DNA from: Diphasiastrum complanatum
Taxonomy: Eukaryota > Streptophyta > Lycopodiopsida > Lycopodiales > Lycopodiaceae
Direction: 5' to 3'
Assembly (NCBI GenBank): GCA_029204225.1
Contig: CM055110.1
Coordinates: forward strand, 3,382,875-3,446,874
DNA: 64,000 bases
The position numbers and the translations under genes were made by a program. This document shows positions 46,471-63,489 of this stretch, piece after piece; the first letter of the stretch is position 1; the number at the start of each line of letters is the position of its first letter. The notes under the pieces are model-generated. The model was given only the letters and a program-made list of their open reading frames with translations. It was not told the origin of the DNA and did no database searches.

Positions 46471-46745
46471 GAAAACCGCATTCTTGCATGGCAAATTAGG
46501 TGAAGAAGTCTACATGGACCAACCTCTTGGTTACATTTGTTAATCACTTGCCACCTATGCCTACCAAATGCACAAAAGCATCTATGGTTTGAAGCAATCC
46601 GCATGACAGTGGTACAAGAAGAAGGATCATGTTCTACGATCCTTGGGTTTCCAACCACTGATGGCCAATTACAATGTTTATGTAAGGGTCACAGATGGGG
46701 AGATCATAATCATTGATGTCTATGTGGACGACACATTTGTTTAAC
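46471..46745 (+). mobile_element. Copia RT fragment, plus strand
   Basis: Decayed reading: LHGKLGEEVYMDQPLGY (about 46,487-46,540), MHKSIYGLKQSA, then NYNVYVRVTDGEIIIIDVYVDDTFV to a TAA at about 46,742. Closely related to the minus-strand RT at 43,700-43,990 but in opposite orientation and with the YVDD box intact. Confidence 0.75.
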
Positions 46746-50039
<3,294 letters not shown>

Positions 50040-50575
50040 AACGTGCTTCCAAAAACGAAGAGATGTGATCTGCTGTTGTTTTCCATATAGTAGGACCTTA
50101 TCTCCGATCTAGAACTCCTTAAGTTTCAATGATCGATCATGCCATGCCTTCTGTCAACATTTGTGGACTTGTTGAGCATGGATGCTGATCCTTCGTGTTT
50201 CACAAAGTTGTTCTAGATGGAATAATCTGCTAGCTAGAATATGTCGATTATCTAGCTCTAGATTATATCCTACTCGTAGGGATGGAACATGGAATTCCAC
50301 AGGCATGACTGCTTCCTGGCCATATACAAGCTGGAAAGGAGTTAAACATGTAGCCCTCTTCGGGGTAGTACGATATGCCCACAGAGCAGCATGGAGTTTT
50401 AACTCCCAATCGATACAACTAGACTCGATGGTCTTGGTTAGAACACCACACCGGATTTTGTTGGTGGATTTCGCCTGGCCATTGCATCACAGATGATACG
50501 GAGAAATTTTGCGATGTACAACAAGAAAAATCAAACCTAGATTGGCTATGACAAAATTAGGAAAATGTGTACCCC
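50040..50575 (-). mobile_element. Gypsy integrase C-terminal remnant
   Basis: Minus strand reads a TPFQLVYG-like stretch, AVMPVEFHVPSLRVGYNLEL (about 50,310-50,250), then KAWHDRSLKLKE (about 50,140-50,105). These match PIEFLISSLRI and AWHDRRLRKKDL in G1 at 16,600-16,790. Frame broken by stops. Confidence 0.7.
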
Positions 50576-50690
50576 TATCGCTTGTCCATGGCCTCTTTCC
50601 AGAGATCTAAGTCGGCCTGTGACAAAGCTTCCTCAACTATGGTTGGCTCTTGAATAGAATAGTGAGCAAACTCATCAATATCGGACAGAC
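50576..50690 (-). mobile_element. Copia linker fragment
   Basis: Minus strand: QEPTIVEEALSQADLDLWKEAM, closely matching the RT-proximal linker of C1 at 22,985-22,915. It abuts the gypsy fragment directly, so the junction is a rearrangement or nested insertion. Confidence 0.65.
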
Positions 50691-50969
50691 TTAGCTCAAA
50701 TTCTTGTTGATGTCCTAGTTGAAGATTCTGGCTATGAAGCCAGACTTTTTGTCGGCTGAGCTATGTTTTTAAGGATTTTTTGTAGAAATTTTTTGAAATC
50801 TTTATGGACAACTTGTGTGTTCTCGAGCCGAGCATTTAGAATGTCAATTATTTGGCAGATCTCTAAACCCGGCCAAATGTCAAAGTGCTAGGCCACATTG
50901 TTCTGAGACATCAACAAAATCCATATAATACTTGCTTCGCCTGAACCAGGAATGGTGTGTGAAGTATAT
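50691..50969. other. Junction region, unassigned
   Basis: Possibly antisense copia integrase (SKYYMDFVDVSEQ-like on the minus strand near 50,930), too decayed to call. Confidence 0.3.
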
Positions 50970-51463
50970 ATGTTTATGGAGCATTGCAATTATTATAGGA
51001 GGTTTGTCCTGAATTTTGCCAAGCTGGCCCGTTTGATATACTAAATGACCATCCAAATTGAAAGGACAAGTGAAGCCACTAAAGCTTTTCACAAACCCAA
51101 GAAGGCCTTAGTAACCGCTCCAATCCTACGATCCCCTATATGATAGAATTCCATGTCCATACAGATGCTTCGAAATATGCCATAGGGAGTGTTTCTAATA
51201 CACAACTTGGGGAGTACAAGAAGGATTATCCGATCTACTTTGCCAGTAGGCAGTTGATTCCTACGGAGATGAACTATATGACCACTGAACGAGAAGCACT
51301 AGTCATGGTATATAGTGTGAAGAAATTCTGCCATTACCTATTAGCCAATTCCTTCAATTTCTTCATAGATCACCAAGCCCCACTGTATTTGGTAAATAGA
51401 TCATGTAGACTGCGCGGATCACTAGATGGTTGTTGCTCCTCCAAGAGTTTGACTTTAAAATAG
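50970..51463 (+). pseudogene. G3 RT end and RNase H
   Basis: NYYRRFVLNFAKLARLIY then KALVTAPILRSP, stops near 51,134, and an open RNase H frame at 51,140-51,463: FHVHTDASKYAIGSV (catalytic Asp), FASRQLIPTEMNYMTTEREALVMVYSV (Glu) and FFIDHQAPLYLVNRS (Asp). The catalytic set is complete. The frame is lost after 51,463. Confidence 0.85.
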
Positions 51464-52660
51464 TCATTCACAAGGGAAAGCAACACTATCTAGCTGATCA
51501 CTTCTCACGGATCTGAAATGTTCTTGAGAGTAGAGGGGTTGATGACAAACTCCTTGATGCCATCTTGTTCCACCTCGATGTCGTCTTTGAGTGCTGACAT
51601 CGTTGGATATCTTATGTCGGGATGTCCTCCCAACTACATAGAATGATGCATGTTGATCGTCAAATCTATTCCCTACACGTTGATAGTTGGACAACTATAT
51701 CGCATGTGCAACGATGGAATTAATTGCCAATGTGTCCTCACACACAAGGTGCCCCAAGTAGTAAGTATCACCCACAAAAGAATAGGTGGGGGGCATTTCG
51801 TTGCCAAAGTTACCAATCAAAAAGTGCTGCAACATCACCATGGCATGTGGTAGCCCACGATGTTCAAGGATATTCATTACTAGGTCAAAAGGTGTGACGT
51901 GTGCCAACAGTAACTGAACCTAGAAAAAAAATAGAATACCATTACGACCTATCTTGGCCGAGATGCCATTTGAGAAGTGGGGCATAGACTATGTTGGCCC
52001 TATTCATCCAGTTGTGCATGGCTCCCAAGCTCGTTACATCATTGTATCCATTGACCACCTGAACAAATGGGTCGAAGCCAAAGCAATGAGGAAGGCTGAC
52101 GCCAACTCCACTGCTAAATTCTTGTATGAAAATATCTTAGTTCATTTTGGGTGCCCATTGGAGCTTGTGAGTGATCGCATAACTCATTTCCTAAACAAAA
52201 CTATCACTCACTTGTTGTCCTCTTATCTAGTTGTCCATAGGAAGAGTACAATCTACTACCCACATTGCAACGAACAAGCAAAGTCATCTAACAAGATTCT
52301 TTGTGGCATTATCACAAAGATGGTAGAAGCGTCATGCTCGGATTGAAAACACAAACTTCATGCAACTTTATGGGCATTCAGGACCATTTTCAAGGTGGAA
52401 AAACTCCATTTCAAATGGTGTACGGACATGAAGCCGTAATGCTTGTTGAATTTGTCATTCTAAGTCTGAAAGTCGCCATCACCAAACTTTTAAGTACAAG
52501 GGAATCTACCAAGAATAGACTTCAAAATCTTCTTCAGCTCCATGACACATGCTTCCTAGCACTTCATGCCCTAGTTGTAGAAAAAGCAGCAAAGGAAAGC
52601 TTGGCACAATCTGTTAGCTATCCAGCATCCTCCGTAGGGCTATGGCTCCATCTAGCATGA
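51464..52660 (+). pseudogene. G3 integrase
   Basis: Zinc module at about 51,740-51,920 with HKRIGGGHF and KRCDVCQQ, interrupted by TAG after a Trp (51,850). Core 51,954-52,346: first Asp in WGIDYVGP, second Asp in LVSDRITHF, but the Glu is Lys in NEQAKSSNKIL. A TGA at about 52,345 and a frame change precede the C-terminal part with TPFQMVYGHEAVMLVEF (about 52,405-52,460). Inactive through the Glu to Lys change and stops. Confidence 0.85.
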
Positions 52661-52744
52661 CTATGGCAGTCTCCCGACTAGTCTACGCTATGGTTTCTCC
52701 AACTAGCTTGAGCAAGAGGATGGGAAGAGCATTATGAGCATAGG

Positions 52745-54440
52745 ATGAGTTCCTCCTCATCTCCACCTACACCAGACGACGTACCACTGCCACATCAGTA
52801 ACAACTCCATCAACCACCGCCACTTCTTCTTCTGTACAACCTCCTCCTCCTATCTTTGTTGTCACTACTCCTCTTTCTGTTCCATCCATGACTGCTTCTA
52901 TTTTCATTCTCGTTTTCTCTGTTGATACCACTTCCATTTCTGTTCCATTATCCACTACCCCTTCCATCACTATTGCATCCTCCATTGCTCCTGTAGCCAC
53001 AGTTGCTCCGCTCCAGTTTAATCCCTCTGATTCTCAGTTGTCTCCAGACACTCTGGCGTGGATGCAAGTCATCAACTTTTCACCCCCGCGTCAGACCATT
53101 TCTGCTCCATCCTCGTCTTCTGTGCTCCACACCACACTTCACCTGTTTCGCCACCAAAGGTTGCCGAGGGCAACCAACCATTGCCTGATGACACATTTGT
53201 TCAAACAATTTTCATACCATCGCTAGATCAGACAGATCCCACCGCCCCAGATGACAACAGGTCCCCTGAGAACCTGACTGAAGACAATGATGACGACGCT
53301 CCACAAGTCGTTGGGGCTGCTACAACACAAGCCCCTCTTAGTGCCAGCGTACCGGCTGTTCCAACAGATTTAACGATGGCGTACCAAACCTTGGGGACAT
53401 ACATCTAGGAGGCGGTAGTAGCTAGGGCCATTTTGGAAATCCGAGTACTCCACCTGGCACCAAGCAACACCCAGTTGAGAGCGGAATCTACGAAGCTGCA
53501 GCAAGAGCTTCTCATAGCTCAACAACATGAACAAGAAGGGCACCGGGAGATCGTCAAGTTGCAGCAGAAGGAGGATGGCCTCAACCTATATATCCAAGCC
53601 TCTCCAAAGCGTTGACAGAGGCCTCCACGAAAGTGCGAGAGCTTCAATCTGAAGTGTCCCAACAGTTGGCTCCCCTCTAGGCACAACTACAAATTTATGA
53701 AGTAGAGAATACGCGCCTGGGGGTGGAAGTGAAAGCCTTACAAAGTGAAAAAATCGCTTGGCTAGCTCAACCTGCACCAAACTCAAGGCCGCTCTCTCAG
53801 GCAAAGATGAATCTCTTTAGGCGTCGGGTGGAGGTATATAGCCAAACGTTAAACAGCTACCAGGCAGAGTTCAACAAGTACCGAACAAGCGCAATTCACG
53901 AGCTAGAACAATGGCTAACAAAGATCCAATTAGCTACAAAATTCTTGTCAAGCGGTCAACCACAACCAAAGTGACATCAGCAGCTCTTTGAAAGAGACCC
54001 TGCGGCCATCAAGGCCTTTGTGACAAGTCTGCAACAACTATGAGTGAACGCGCACTTCCTGCCATGTACATGACGATCCAAATGGGCAGAATGTGGGACC
54101 CCTCTGGACAAGCTCATGATTCAAAATTTCAATTGGCCACAAGTTCCATCAGAGCACGATTGGGATATGGATGTAGATGTCCGAAGGGCTCTCACCATAT
54201 TTGCCAATATATATTTCAATTGTCCTGATCCAACAGTCCGCACGACAGTCACTTACGTCCGAGACTTAGAGCATTTAATGGGGATTGAAACCAAATGGGA
54301 CAATTTTCTCCCCTCATATTCTTTGATCCTAATAAGGCACTTGCCTCCGACAAAGTTGAAGATCAGCTGCCAGTTGCTCGAGTCTATTATCGAGCTGCAT
54401 TTCCTTGGTGATCCCTGGATGCGTGGATTCCAAGCGTGGG
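52745..54440 (+). pseudogene. G3 extra ORF after pol (ORF3)
   Basis: Starts MSSSSPPTPDD at 52,745, like the MSSTYTSQSP start in G1. A long Ser/Thr/Pro-rich region (52,745-53,100, frame shifts) is followed by an acidic linker (53,230-53,300). Then come coiled-coil heptads (53,460-53,590, for example TQLRAESTKLQQELLIAQQ; and 53,723-53,960). The C-terminal domain (54,116-54,440) has DPTVRTTVTYVRDLEHL and ETKWDNFLP, matching the G1 domain at 19,070-19,190. The helical N-terminal domain of G1 ORF3 is not seen, and G1 lacks the coiled coil. Several stops (53,406, 53,613, 53,972) and frame changes. Function unknown. Confidence 0.7.
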
Positions 54441-54657
54441 TCGACCAAGACTGGCTGACAGGAGTCCACAAGTCCACAAGACTAGCTGACAGGAGTCCAC
54501 AAGTCTCTTCACACGCCCAAGGACTTGAAAAAACTGGACTGCATCAATTTCATGAAAGACATCACGGGCTACCTGATCCACCAGAGGCTGGCCAAGAAGA
54601 CTCTTTACTGAATCGGCAGAGTGTCGAGGGACCGGCACTACTTCAGGCCCTGGGTCC

Positions 54658-55464
54658 TGTTGGGAGTATTCTCGACAAATTGTAAATAAATAAAATTGAC
54701 CAATAGAATGTGTTGTGAGGGCATGGCATCCTGCACGTATAAGCCCATGGCCCAAGGAACACGCAAGCTTAAGTTGTAAATAAAATAAAATAGGCTTGGG
54801 CCTTTGTAATTAAAATAAAACTTGAGGCCCAAAATCAATTTAAAACTTAGAGTTTACTTTCTTAGAGTTGGGTCCAATTTTGGACTCACATGAATCTTGT
54901 GATTTCCAATGTACTTTTTGTGGACCCTTGGATCAAGTTGGGTCCAAGATGAATGGATAGGATCAATGTTAATATTAGCCAATAGGATTTTGGGGCAAGG
55001 GCCTTTCCCATTTTATCAAAAGGCACCATTTGTACTCTATTTCCATGCTTAATGAGAAGGAGGAAACTCTACCACTTTTTGGAGAGAAGCATCCTCATTT
55101 GCTATTCACTACTTGCTAATGCTTTTGATTGTGTTTCCATTGCTTTCTATTTTCATGTTGATTGGTTGTCTTAGTTAATATTTCTCCATTAGCAAGCATA
55201 AGAAGCATTTGAGCTAACCTCCACTCTCTCCCACTATCTCTCTCTTTCTCTCTTCTCTTCTCTCCATCTCTTCTAATCTTCCCTTTTTCTTTCACCTACA
55301 ATCATGATGAAGGTAGTTTAGGGGACTAGAGCTAGTGGAAGTAGTGTTAGTGGTGGTACAGTTAGATAGAAAGTAGGAAACTAACTAAAAGTAGCATCTA
55401 TGCATAGTTAGGTGCCTATCCAGTGAACTAACCCTTGTTGACAAGCGGGAGGGCTATTACTACA
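54658..55464 (+). repeat. 3' LTR of G3
   Basis: Begins TGTTGGGAG after a GTGTCGAGGGACCG block shared with G1 and G1d (19,447; about 42,034). Contains CCAATAGGAT at 54,979 and a TTTATCAAAAGG box near 55,013. Ends TACTACA at 55,464. Overall plan matches the G1 LTR but base identity is low. Confidence 0.75.
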
Positions 55465-58400
55465 TCGGATCGAAGACCCTACATTGGTAATGAGAGTACA
55501 TATGGAGATCCATGATTACATCCTATTGGACCCCTAATCCTAGCCTCTCTAATCCTATTGGATGAGTGAAGCATCCATCTTGCAATTCTATTGGACCCTT
55601 TATATGGATTTCTCACTTGTGATTGGACCCTTTGACTTTTGCCAACACATTGACTTGATCACTCATCAAATTACATCTACACAAGTGTCACAAGCCCAAC
55701 TAGCTCGAGTTTGCATCATAAACTACTTTTGGCCAAATTGTGGCTTTACATGTGGAATTGACCATTTTTGAAAATAAGAAAGAACTGACCGCACTACTGA
55801 GAATCCTCACAAGGACAAAATTAAATGCTTGTATAAGAAAAAAAAATGAGACATCTATATATGACATCATTTGATGAACTCATAAATTGGCATGCAAGAC
55901 ATAGGTCCACAAGTGGTGTCATGAGGAAAGCATGTGACAACACAACAACAGTTGAAATTTTGTTAGGATCTAGTGCAGTATGCAGATCACATCACACAAT
56001 CACCATAGTCACTCCTCACAAGCTCTCATAGATGGCACAACAAAAGTTAAGTCTATTATGAAGAAACACTGTATATATAGCAAAGCCCCAAACTGCATGG
56101 GCTCAACAGGTGTCACTAAACTAGCCTAACTCAAAAATACTATACAGGCTAATTTCTTCCTACGTGTGGCTACTTGGCTAACCCAAGTAGTCGTTTATGG
56201 GATCAATGCCCGATCAATATATCCTAACGGGTCACGTCTCGATCACAACCACATATAGTAAACCAAATAAACTGTACAATAATTACATCATCACATTTAG
56301 AGCTTATACTATTGAATCAGATCACAAGTTGATTTCTAACTCTCTCCCTTAAGCTCAAATGTGATAAGAGTGAAAAACAATATATTGCAACAGCGTTTGG
56401 AGTGTCCAAAAGATGTTATGCATATCACAGCTACCATGTACTTGACTCACACTCAAGCACACCAACAAACCACCAAGTTTGACTCACAAAGTATCATGTA
56501 AACACAATGCTCATACAGAGAGTCTACCACACTCTCGACCAACTGACTCGTCTCCAATCCAACTTGACCACAAGTGGACCACATGAGCGACATGGCTGAA
56601 ATTGAGGAAATCCCACTGCCACCATGAGACTTACATCCTCCATCTAGCTAGGCTGACATCCTATCAGACACTTACAAGTACAATCCTGTAAAGCTGACAT
56701 AAATAAGCGACTGAGACTCAACCTGAGGAAATCTTACTACCACCATAAGATTGTACCCTCACTAGATAGACAGCTAGTAGACAATGACAAGTCAATGAGC
56801 ATAAAATGACTACTTTGTTTCAAACGTAGCGAATGCACAACCACATACAACTCCAACTCAGATCTAAACTTCCGTAACAAGGCAACATGCAAGCCCACAC
56901 ACACTCATGCAAACCAACACGAATGATAAAGTGTCAAATACATGACCAAGGCCTATTCAAGCTGTGGTATCCTGTCGTACCAACACTTGTGCCACTTGTA
57001 GATCTGCTGCTACACCACTGGTCTCCAAATCAAGTCTCCAACCATGGCCCACACCTATAACCAAGATGCCCAGCCTTCACGTCCAAGCATATCACATAGA
57101 TGTCCTCATACATCATCCAAGATCAACCATCTTGAATCAATGAGCGCTCCAAGCCTCATCTCTGATGTATCTCCCAAACAAAGCTATGCTCCAAGCCACT
57201 TTGCCCTAACATCTTGTCCAATAAGTCCTAAAAGATGATCCCCATCCATTCCCCATGCTCCAAGCACAAGCGTCTACCAAGGACTCAACGAATGAATGTA
57301 CACAAACCTCACCATAGGCTATACCTAAGTAGCTCTCCCACCTTCCAGAGATATTGATGATGATCTGCCCGTCCTACATCCCATGTAGGTTCAACTTTCC
57401 ATGCTTGACGTTGCCAACTCTAATTTGACTAGTACATAGGCCTCCCACCAAGGAGCCTATCTCACCAACACTATATTCATCATAGTGTCAAAGCCAAAGC
57501 AAATGCAAACTAGATCCACTATTGTGATGAATAATTCACCCACGATCCATAGCATATCAGGTAGGATAGCTCCAGAACTTTGTACCCTGTACCATCTGAT
57601 CACCAAGTATCCATTACCCGTTGATAGCTCCCCAAGAATCTGTCCACCTGTAGTGCAACTAGACTCCAACTGGATCTAACCAAAAACTGCATCCGGCTTA
57701 CCAAATAATGATGGATAGAAACAACATGTGATGCCAACCTGGAGATCACTGTGCATATAACCATGCATCTCACCTGATTACTTGCCAAAGTATCAGTTGT
57801 CACTCCCTGAGCAACCATCTCCATCCCTGTCAGCTCACAACCATAGGCATCTAGATCCACATCACCCCGTAATGCTCTCCATGCCCTCAGGATAAGTACC
57901 ACCATAGGTACACTCCATACCACCTACCTCCAAGTAGGCATGACCCATCCCTAGGTCATAATATGATGCACCAGTTGAAGATCATCATCCATACATCAAA
58001 TGACATATCATATCTGAGCAACTGTATCATCTCCTTGAGTGCTACCCCACTGGACTCGTCATCCACATACTGCACTCACCTGATGTCTCCAATCCTGGTC
58101 ACCATCCTGCTAGACAAGCCAAACTCCAAAGCATCACTTGCTCCACCTAGCTCCTAGCATCTGCTCGCTCTCCCTGGCTATGTGCCACCCGACACCATGC
58201 CAACACAAACATATCTCTGAGTCGCCACTCACGGGACCTCGAGACTGTTGTCTCCCTTATGGTAGTGAGGTATATGGCTCTGAGTGACTTCCTCTAGGCT
58301 TATCCCTGATCTCACCACTTGAGAATATGCACCATGGAAATTTCAACACCTGTGCCAAGCCTAGACTCCTGCAAATACAGCCAAATGCATGAAAGCTATA

Positions 58401-60690
58401 GTTAGCTTATCCACGCCCATGATGGTAGATGCCTCCCCATCAATGCCAATGTCCAAAACTGGCCCCCTGGTGTAATGTCATCCTGTACTCCCAAATGAGA
58501 ACACCATGAAGTCCTCGCCATCAGTGTCCCCTACAATAGATCGCTAGCAAAACACCCATTATGGTGCTTGCCCTCTGATCAAACCCCGTGCAATCTCCAT
58601 CAGCTCTCCAATCTAGAGCTGGCTCTCAAAGCTTCACGCTTTGTCCATTTGCGTTTGCAGTATTCTGATTCCATCATAAATCCCACCTTGTAAGTCCTAT
58701 CCATATTAATGACTCAAGTCCAATAGTATGGGGAATTACATGCATGTCTAGGTAGTAGCGCCACAAGGTGCTAGGGGAAAGTTAGTGAGAGAGCAAGTAA
58801 TAGAGAAAATTTGTTAAATTGTCATTGGATATTTTTAAATGGTACCAAATATATTTCTCTTTAAGACAGAATATGATAGAATCTTAAGCACTTTTTGCTA
58901 GAAAATGTGTTGTGGTCTTCATGATGTGGGCAATAGGGAGAAGGCTAATGGAGCCCCTAACCCATATTCATAGTATGTTGACTTCATGGGCTTAAGCAAT
59001 GATGATGTCATGATATGACTATGTACTTGTGGAGTCATGACACTATCATTTTTCAATCTTTATGTATTATATTCTAGGGGAGCAACCTAACTCTCAAATT
59101 GCCTACTTGTATTAATAATTTTTTTTCACTTTAATTGCACAATATCACAAATAGATTACGCAACAATCTTACTAGCTTAAAAAATTTTATTTATGATTGT
59201 TTTTGTAGTAAAACAACCAATACTATTCAAGTATACAAACATCCAAGAGGTTAATTTTGATGTTTATATCTTGGACGTATTTATTTTTGTAAAACAAGAG
59301 TAGTAGCTTATTATAGAAAATTTAAGTCTCTAACAAGATAGGGCACAATTACAACACAAAAGGAGCTGAAAGTTTACATGTAATTGATAACGTTGTGGTG
59401 TACTTGACACAACCTAATACTAGCAACACATGAGAACATAGAAACCTAAATAAATGCCAATATAAAAGAGAGTGACCACTCGAATCGATACTATTATCAC
59501 TTTTGAGTGTTGTCTCCATAGAGATGTGGAAAGACTTGAGATGGCCCAAACTTGAATTTGAAGATTGTTCCCATGATCATAAAATTAAGGCCTAATGGTT
59601 CCCTCCTTAGATTCCTGGTGCGTGGAAAGACAATCAAGCATATAAGGCCACCTTATTATTATTAACAAATTTAAGTAGAATTTTGAAGGCAAAATATTAT
59701 GACTTGTAATTAGTGATATTTGAGATAGTATAAGTTATGCCCAAAATTTAACACTCAACTTATGTGAATATATCTTCTATAGAAGGAAAGCTAGAAGAAC
59801 ATGGTACCTACATGTTTCATGTTTTGTTCAACTCACATGAAACGAATATACCATTATGACCTTTTGATGGTGTCTAAACAATTTAACCCAGAGAAATAGA
59901 TAACTACATGACACAATCTTTAGAGTAATCATTTCAAAAAATATCTCAAAGAAAAATAATGTATGCTTAAATTCTTAAGATAACAATCTAAACCATAAAT
60001 GTGCACCTACATAATAAATTGTCATATTTTATGAAATCTATCAGCTCCACTAGTGCTTTTAGATCATGCAAATCTATATATTGGTATGATATTTTAGATT
60101 GCATATTGTTGAATGTTTGATGATGTGATCAATTATGTGCTCACTATTATATCCTTTGTTTTGTTTTCAGACAATTTCTAGAATATAATGAAAAAACTAT
60201 TATACATGGCTAAATTTGAAAATAGAATATAAAGTTTCATTCTCAATTCAACCTTAGAAACTTTGGCATAATTGTGGTGAATTAGTTTGTTTTGGTATTT
60301 ATGTTGTAACTTTCTTATTAATTCAAAAAATAAATGTCATGTATTCTACAACACACAAATATATACAATGAATTATATAGTGATAGATCCTTATTAGATA
60401 GACACTTCTAAAAGATACATAAGTATATATTGATGGATCCCTACAACTCTACAAGGTACATAAGTGGTGGCACAATATATATGATTTGTTTTTAGTGTTT
60501 GAATATTTGTGAGATATACGTGGTGAATATTATCTATAGACACATTTTATATAAACGTATTGTGACATAGATACTAATGTGTCAATGGGTACCTAGGCTT
60601 GACCTTTAATTATGAGTGGACAATAGACAACAAGGAGCTTATGCTCCTTAACTAGTTAAACACGTAGTATGTTGTTAATACTAGTGAATA
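55465..60690. other. Long region without recognised genes
   Basis: Mixed AT-rich and C-rich non-coding sequence. Open frames (for example minus 57,457-57,923) lack motifs and neighbouring exons. A purine tract on the minus strand at about 56,358-56,344 beside a possible LTR edge hints at an old copia 3' end to its left, but no domain confirms it. AT-rich from 58,780 onward. Confidence 0.5.
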
Positions 60691-61432
60691 CTTATAAATC
60701 ATGTACGTGGTTCATAAGAATTGATTGTGTGCATCCCTATATGGTGTGACCACTCTGACAATTTAATACTAGAAAAAAAAAGAACTACAAACCAATCCAA
60801 AAAATGAAGTCCTCTAGTTTGCAAGGGAGCGACAGGTACGGGTTGGCCCATTGGTTCCATTGGCGCTGGTTTCGGTTCTGCCTCTTGTTGCGCAGCTACT
60901 AATCTGGGAAGGTGTGGTGCTTGATTTGCTATCCTTCTTGCTATTGATCGTCCAGATCTCAGATTCATCCGATGGTGGATTCCAAAGTAGTTGGATCTTG
61001 CTTGTACAGTGGGATGCAGTCTGGATCTGATCAATCTGATCGACTGAAAGTGAAATTTAGGCCTTGTACGATGGTTTTTCCTTGATAACTTTTTATTCCT
61101 TGCACTGATTGACCTGAGATTTGGACAGTAGCTGGATCTGGTGCAGATCTTTCCACTGATCTAGTCTGTGAGGGTTTTCTTGTGTGAGGGTTGGTTGTGC
61201 GAGGGTCCTTTAGTTGTTTTTGTAGATAAAAAATTTGATATCTCTCAGATCTTTGGGAAGTAACTCTTGCAAGGATCACAGTAGCTGAATCTGGGTTAGA
61301 TCTCACTATGGAATTCTCTATGAGAGTTAACTCTTGCACTAAGTGAAAATTTCACTGTATGCGAGGGTTCAGAACCACTATTTTGTCTTGATCTTCACCA
61401 AATCTCTATACTAACTCTCGAAGGCTTCTGTT
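60691..61432 (-). other. Two minus-strand frames of unknown nature
   Basis: 61,339-61,031 and 61,034-60,699 are nearly contiguous frames with Arg/Pro/Gln-rich composition and no motif I recognise. They lie directly next to copia integrase fragments and may be part of the same retroelement. Confidence 0.3.
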
Positions 61433-61962
61433 TTCTACTCTTGTCATCCAACTTTCTTCTTGGATCTTCAGGGATCTGAGCGAAAGCGATGCATCCAAAC
61501 ACTCAAATATTTTTGAGTGATGGTTTTGTCGATCCTGTCTAGATCTCATAAGGTGTCTTGCCATTCAAGTCTTTGGTGATGGATTGATTCTGCAAATAGG
61601 CAGTTGTAGTAACAGCTTCTGCCCATAATTTCTCTAGAAGAGAGACATGGGCCAGCATGCTCTTAGCACTTTCGATGAGTGTCTGCTTCTTTCGTTCAAC
61701 TATACCATTGGACTGAGGTGAGTAGTTGGTTGTAGATTGCTAATGTATTTCACTGGCCTTGTAGAATTCCTTGAATTCTATGGAGATATATTCTCCCCTC
61801 CATTTGTCCATAGACTTTGATCTGCCTCTGGGTTTGATTTTCAGCAGACGCCTTGAATTGCTTGAAAAATTTAAACGCTTCAAATTTGTTCTTCAAAAAG
61901 TAAGCAGTAGTCCTTCGTGAGAAGTCATCGATGAAAGTTAGAAAATAGAGAGCTCCCCCTGT
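61433..61962 (-). mobile_element. Copia integrase fragment, copy 1
   Basis: Minus strand, decayed integrase from the FIDDFSR-like region (about 61,945) through the GGEY region (about 61,790), a VERKKQTLIESAK-like stretch (about 61,690) to the FGCIAF-like end (about 61,490). No open frame remains. Confidence 0.75.
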
Positions 61963-62319
61963 CTACTCTTATCATCCAGTTTTCTTCTTAGATTTTTCGA
62001 GATCTGAACGAAATTGATGCATCCAAATATAATCTTTGGTGATGGATCGATTCTGCAAATAGGCAGCTATAGTAACAGCTTCTGCCCAGAATTTCTTTGG
62101 AAGGCAAGCATGGGCCATCATGTTCTTGGCACTTTCGATGAGTATTCAATTCTTCTGTTCAACTACACCATTGGACTGAGGTGAGTAGCGGGTTGTATAT
62201 TGTTAATGTATCTCGATGGCCTTGTAGAACTCCTTGAATTCTATGGAGATGTATTCTCCCCCTCCATTTGTGCGTAGAGCCTTGATCTTCCTCTGGGTCC
62301 GATTTTCTGCAGACGCCTT
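61963..62319 (-). mobile_element. Copia integrase fragment, copy 2
   Basis: Second copy of the same integrase segment in the same orientation, roughly 85 percent identical to copy 1 by eye, with about 80 bp deleted near 62,020. It contains [14 protein letters not shown] (about 62,270), where the catalytic Asp is Asn. It is cut at 62,319 by the LTR of another copia element. Confidence 0.78.
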
Positions 62320-63479
<1,160 letters not shown>

Positions 63480-63489
63480 CCCTCCCTTA

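Larger units (their letters stand above)
50970..55464 (+). mobile_element. 3' half of a second gypsy element with ORF3 (G3)
   Basis: Plus strand: end of RT (about 50,970), RNase H, full integrase region, ORF3 and a 3' LTR. The domain order equals that of G1, protein similarity is clear, but the LTR is different in sequence and length (807 bp). The 5' half (LTR, gag, protease, most of RT) is absent. G3 shows the integrase region that G1 has lost. Confidence 0.85.

Noticed and set aside
52767-53000. Gly/Val/Met-rich minus-strand frame
   Set aside because: Antisense of the Ser/Thr/Pro-rich linker of G3 ORF3.
57457-57923. Overlapping minus-strand frames that look gene-like
   Set aside because: No domain, no consistent frame, no splice signals linking neighbours.
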